In this document: piece by piece, positions 63,830-64,000 of the stretch
Numbering within the stretch: position 1 is the first letter of the stretch
Layout of the letters: each line of letters begins with the position of its first letter
From: Zygaena filipendulae
Taxonomy: Eukaryota; Arthropoda; Insecta; Lepidoptera; Zygaenidae
Direction of reading: 5' to 3'
Assembly (NCBI GenBank): GCA_907165275.2
Contig: OU015675.1
Coordinates: 2,683,501-2,747,500 of the forward strand
DNA: 64,000 bases
The notes under the pieces: model-generated
Database searches by the model: none
Told to the model about the DNA's origin: nothing
Seen by the model: only the letters and a program-made list of their open reading frames with translations
Position numbers and translations under genes: made by a program

Positions 63830-64000
63830 TTTTAATTTTTAGTTCGTCGTGTAGTAAAAGATATTGGACACGTATTTTTTCTTTTTTACGTAATCAAAAA
63901 ATAACGGCGACACATTGAGTTGAAATTTCGCGTGACGTCACAACCCGGTGCAAGGGCTTATACTGAATATTGACCATCACGAGAGTCCCCCCCCCCCTAA
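63830..64000. mobile_element. ISL2EU-family MITE cut by the window end
   Basis: TTTTTAGTTCGTCGTGTAG, ATTGGACACGTATTTTTTC, TTTTACGTAATCAAAAAATA, CGCGTGACGTCACAACCC: the reversed family order, continuing past the edge. Confidence 0.65.

Overview
The window looks like nuclear DNA of a lepidopteran (moth or butterfly). It is strongly AT-rich, genes have short exons with GT-AG introns, TAGGTAGGTACCTACC-type runs are common, and most of the sequence is transposon debris of kinds familiar from Lepidoptera. I used no database. Gene names rest on reading spliced exon translations by eye.

Two conserved genes lie head to tail on the minus strand. (1) A REEP5/6-type ER membrane-shaping gene (8589-14483) has four exons and a complete 192-aa product. 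(2) An MCTP gene (multiple C2 domains, two transmembrane segments) runs from 63497 down to 19433, about 44 kb in this window. I traced 17 coding exons with GT-AG borders and matching phase. One 5' exon at 63341-63497 needs further exons beyond the window. A separate ATG exon at 43911-43974 joins in frame to the second exon and gives a complete 758-aa isoform. Between the C2A and C2B exons lie two more exons (30405-31931), either an in-frame cassette of MCTP or a small nested gene.

The left end (1262-5313) holds an almost complete DNA transposon of the Harbinger-related ISL2EU type. It has two convergent, intron-containing genes: a THAP-DDE transposase and a SWIM zinc finger plus YqaJ nuclease. 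Each is broken by one or two small lesions. Several short non-autonomous elements in the window carry the same ends (AATAGGC...) and the same subterminal GACGTCAC palindromes, so they are probably its dependants.

The remainder is intron or intergenic DNA holding many other mobile elements: an internally deleted Copia retrotransposon with three LTRs and a 5-bp target duplication (54652-55948), 142-bp Harbinger-like MITEs with TWA duplications, 237-bp foldbacks, a 369-bp inverted-repeat pair, a piggyBac-like MITE at TTAA, a GC-rich element with a 7-bp duplication, a near-perfect 375-bp palindrome, and a 1.4-kb element whose ends carry facing copies of CTCGAGCGCGTCAG. A CCGCGG-rich SINE/LINE-tail family occurs more than twenty times on both strands. 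I saw no rRNA, tRNA or CRISPR.
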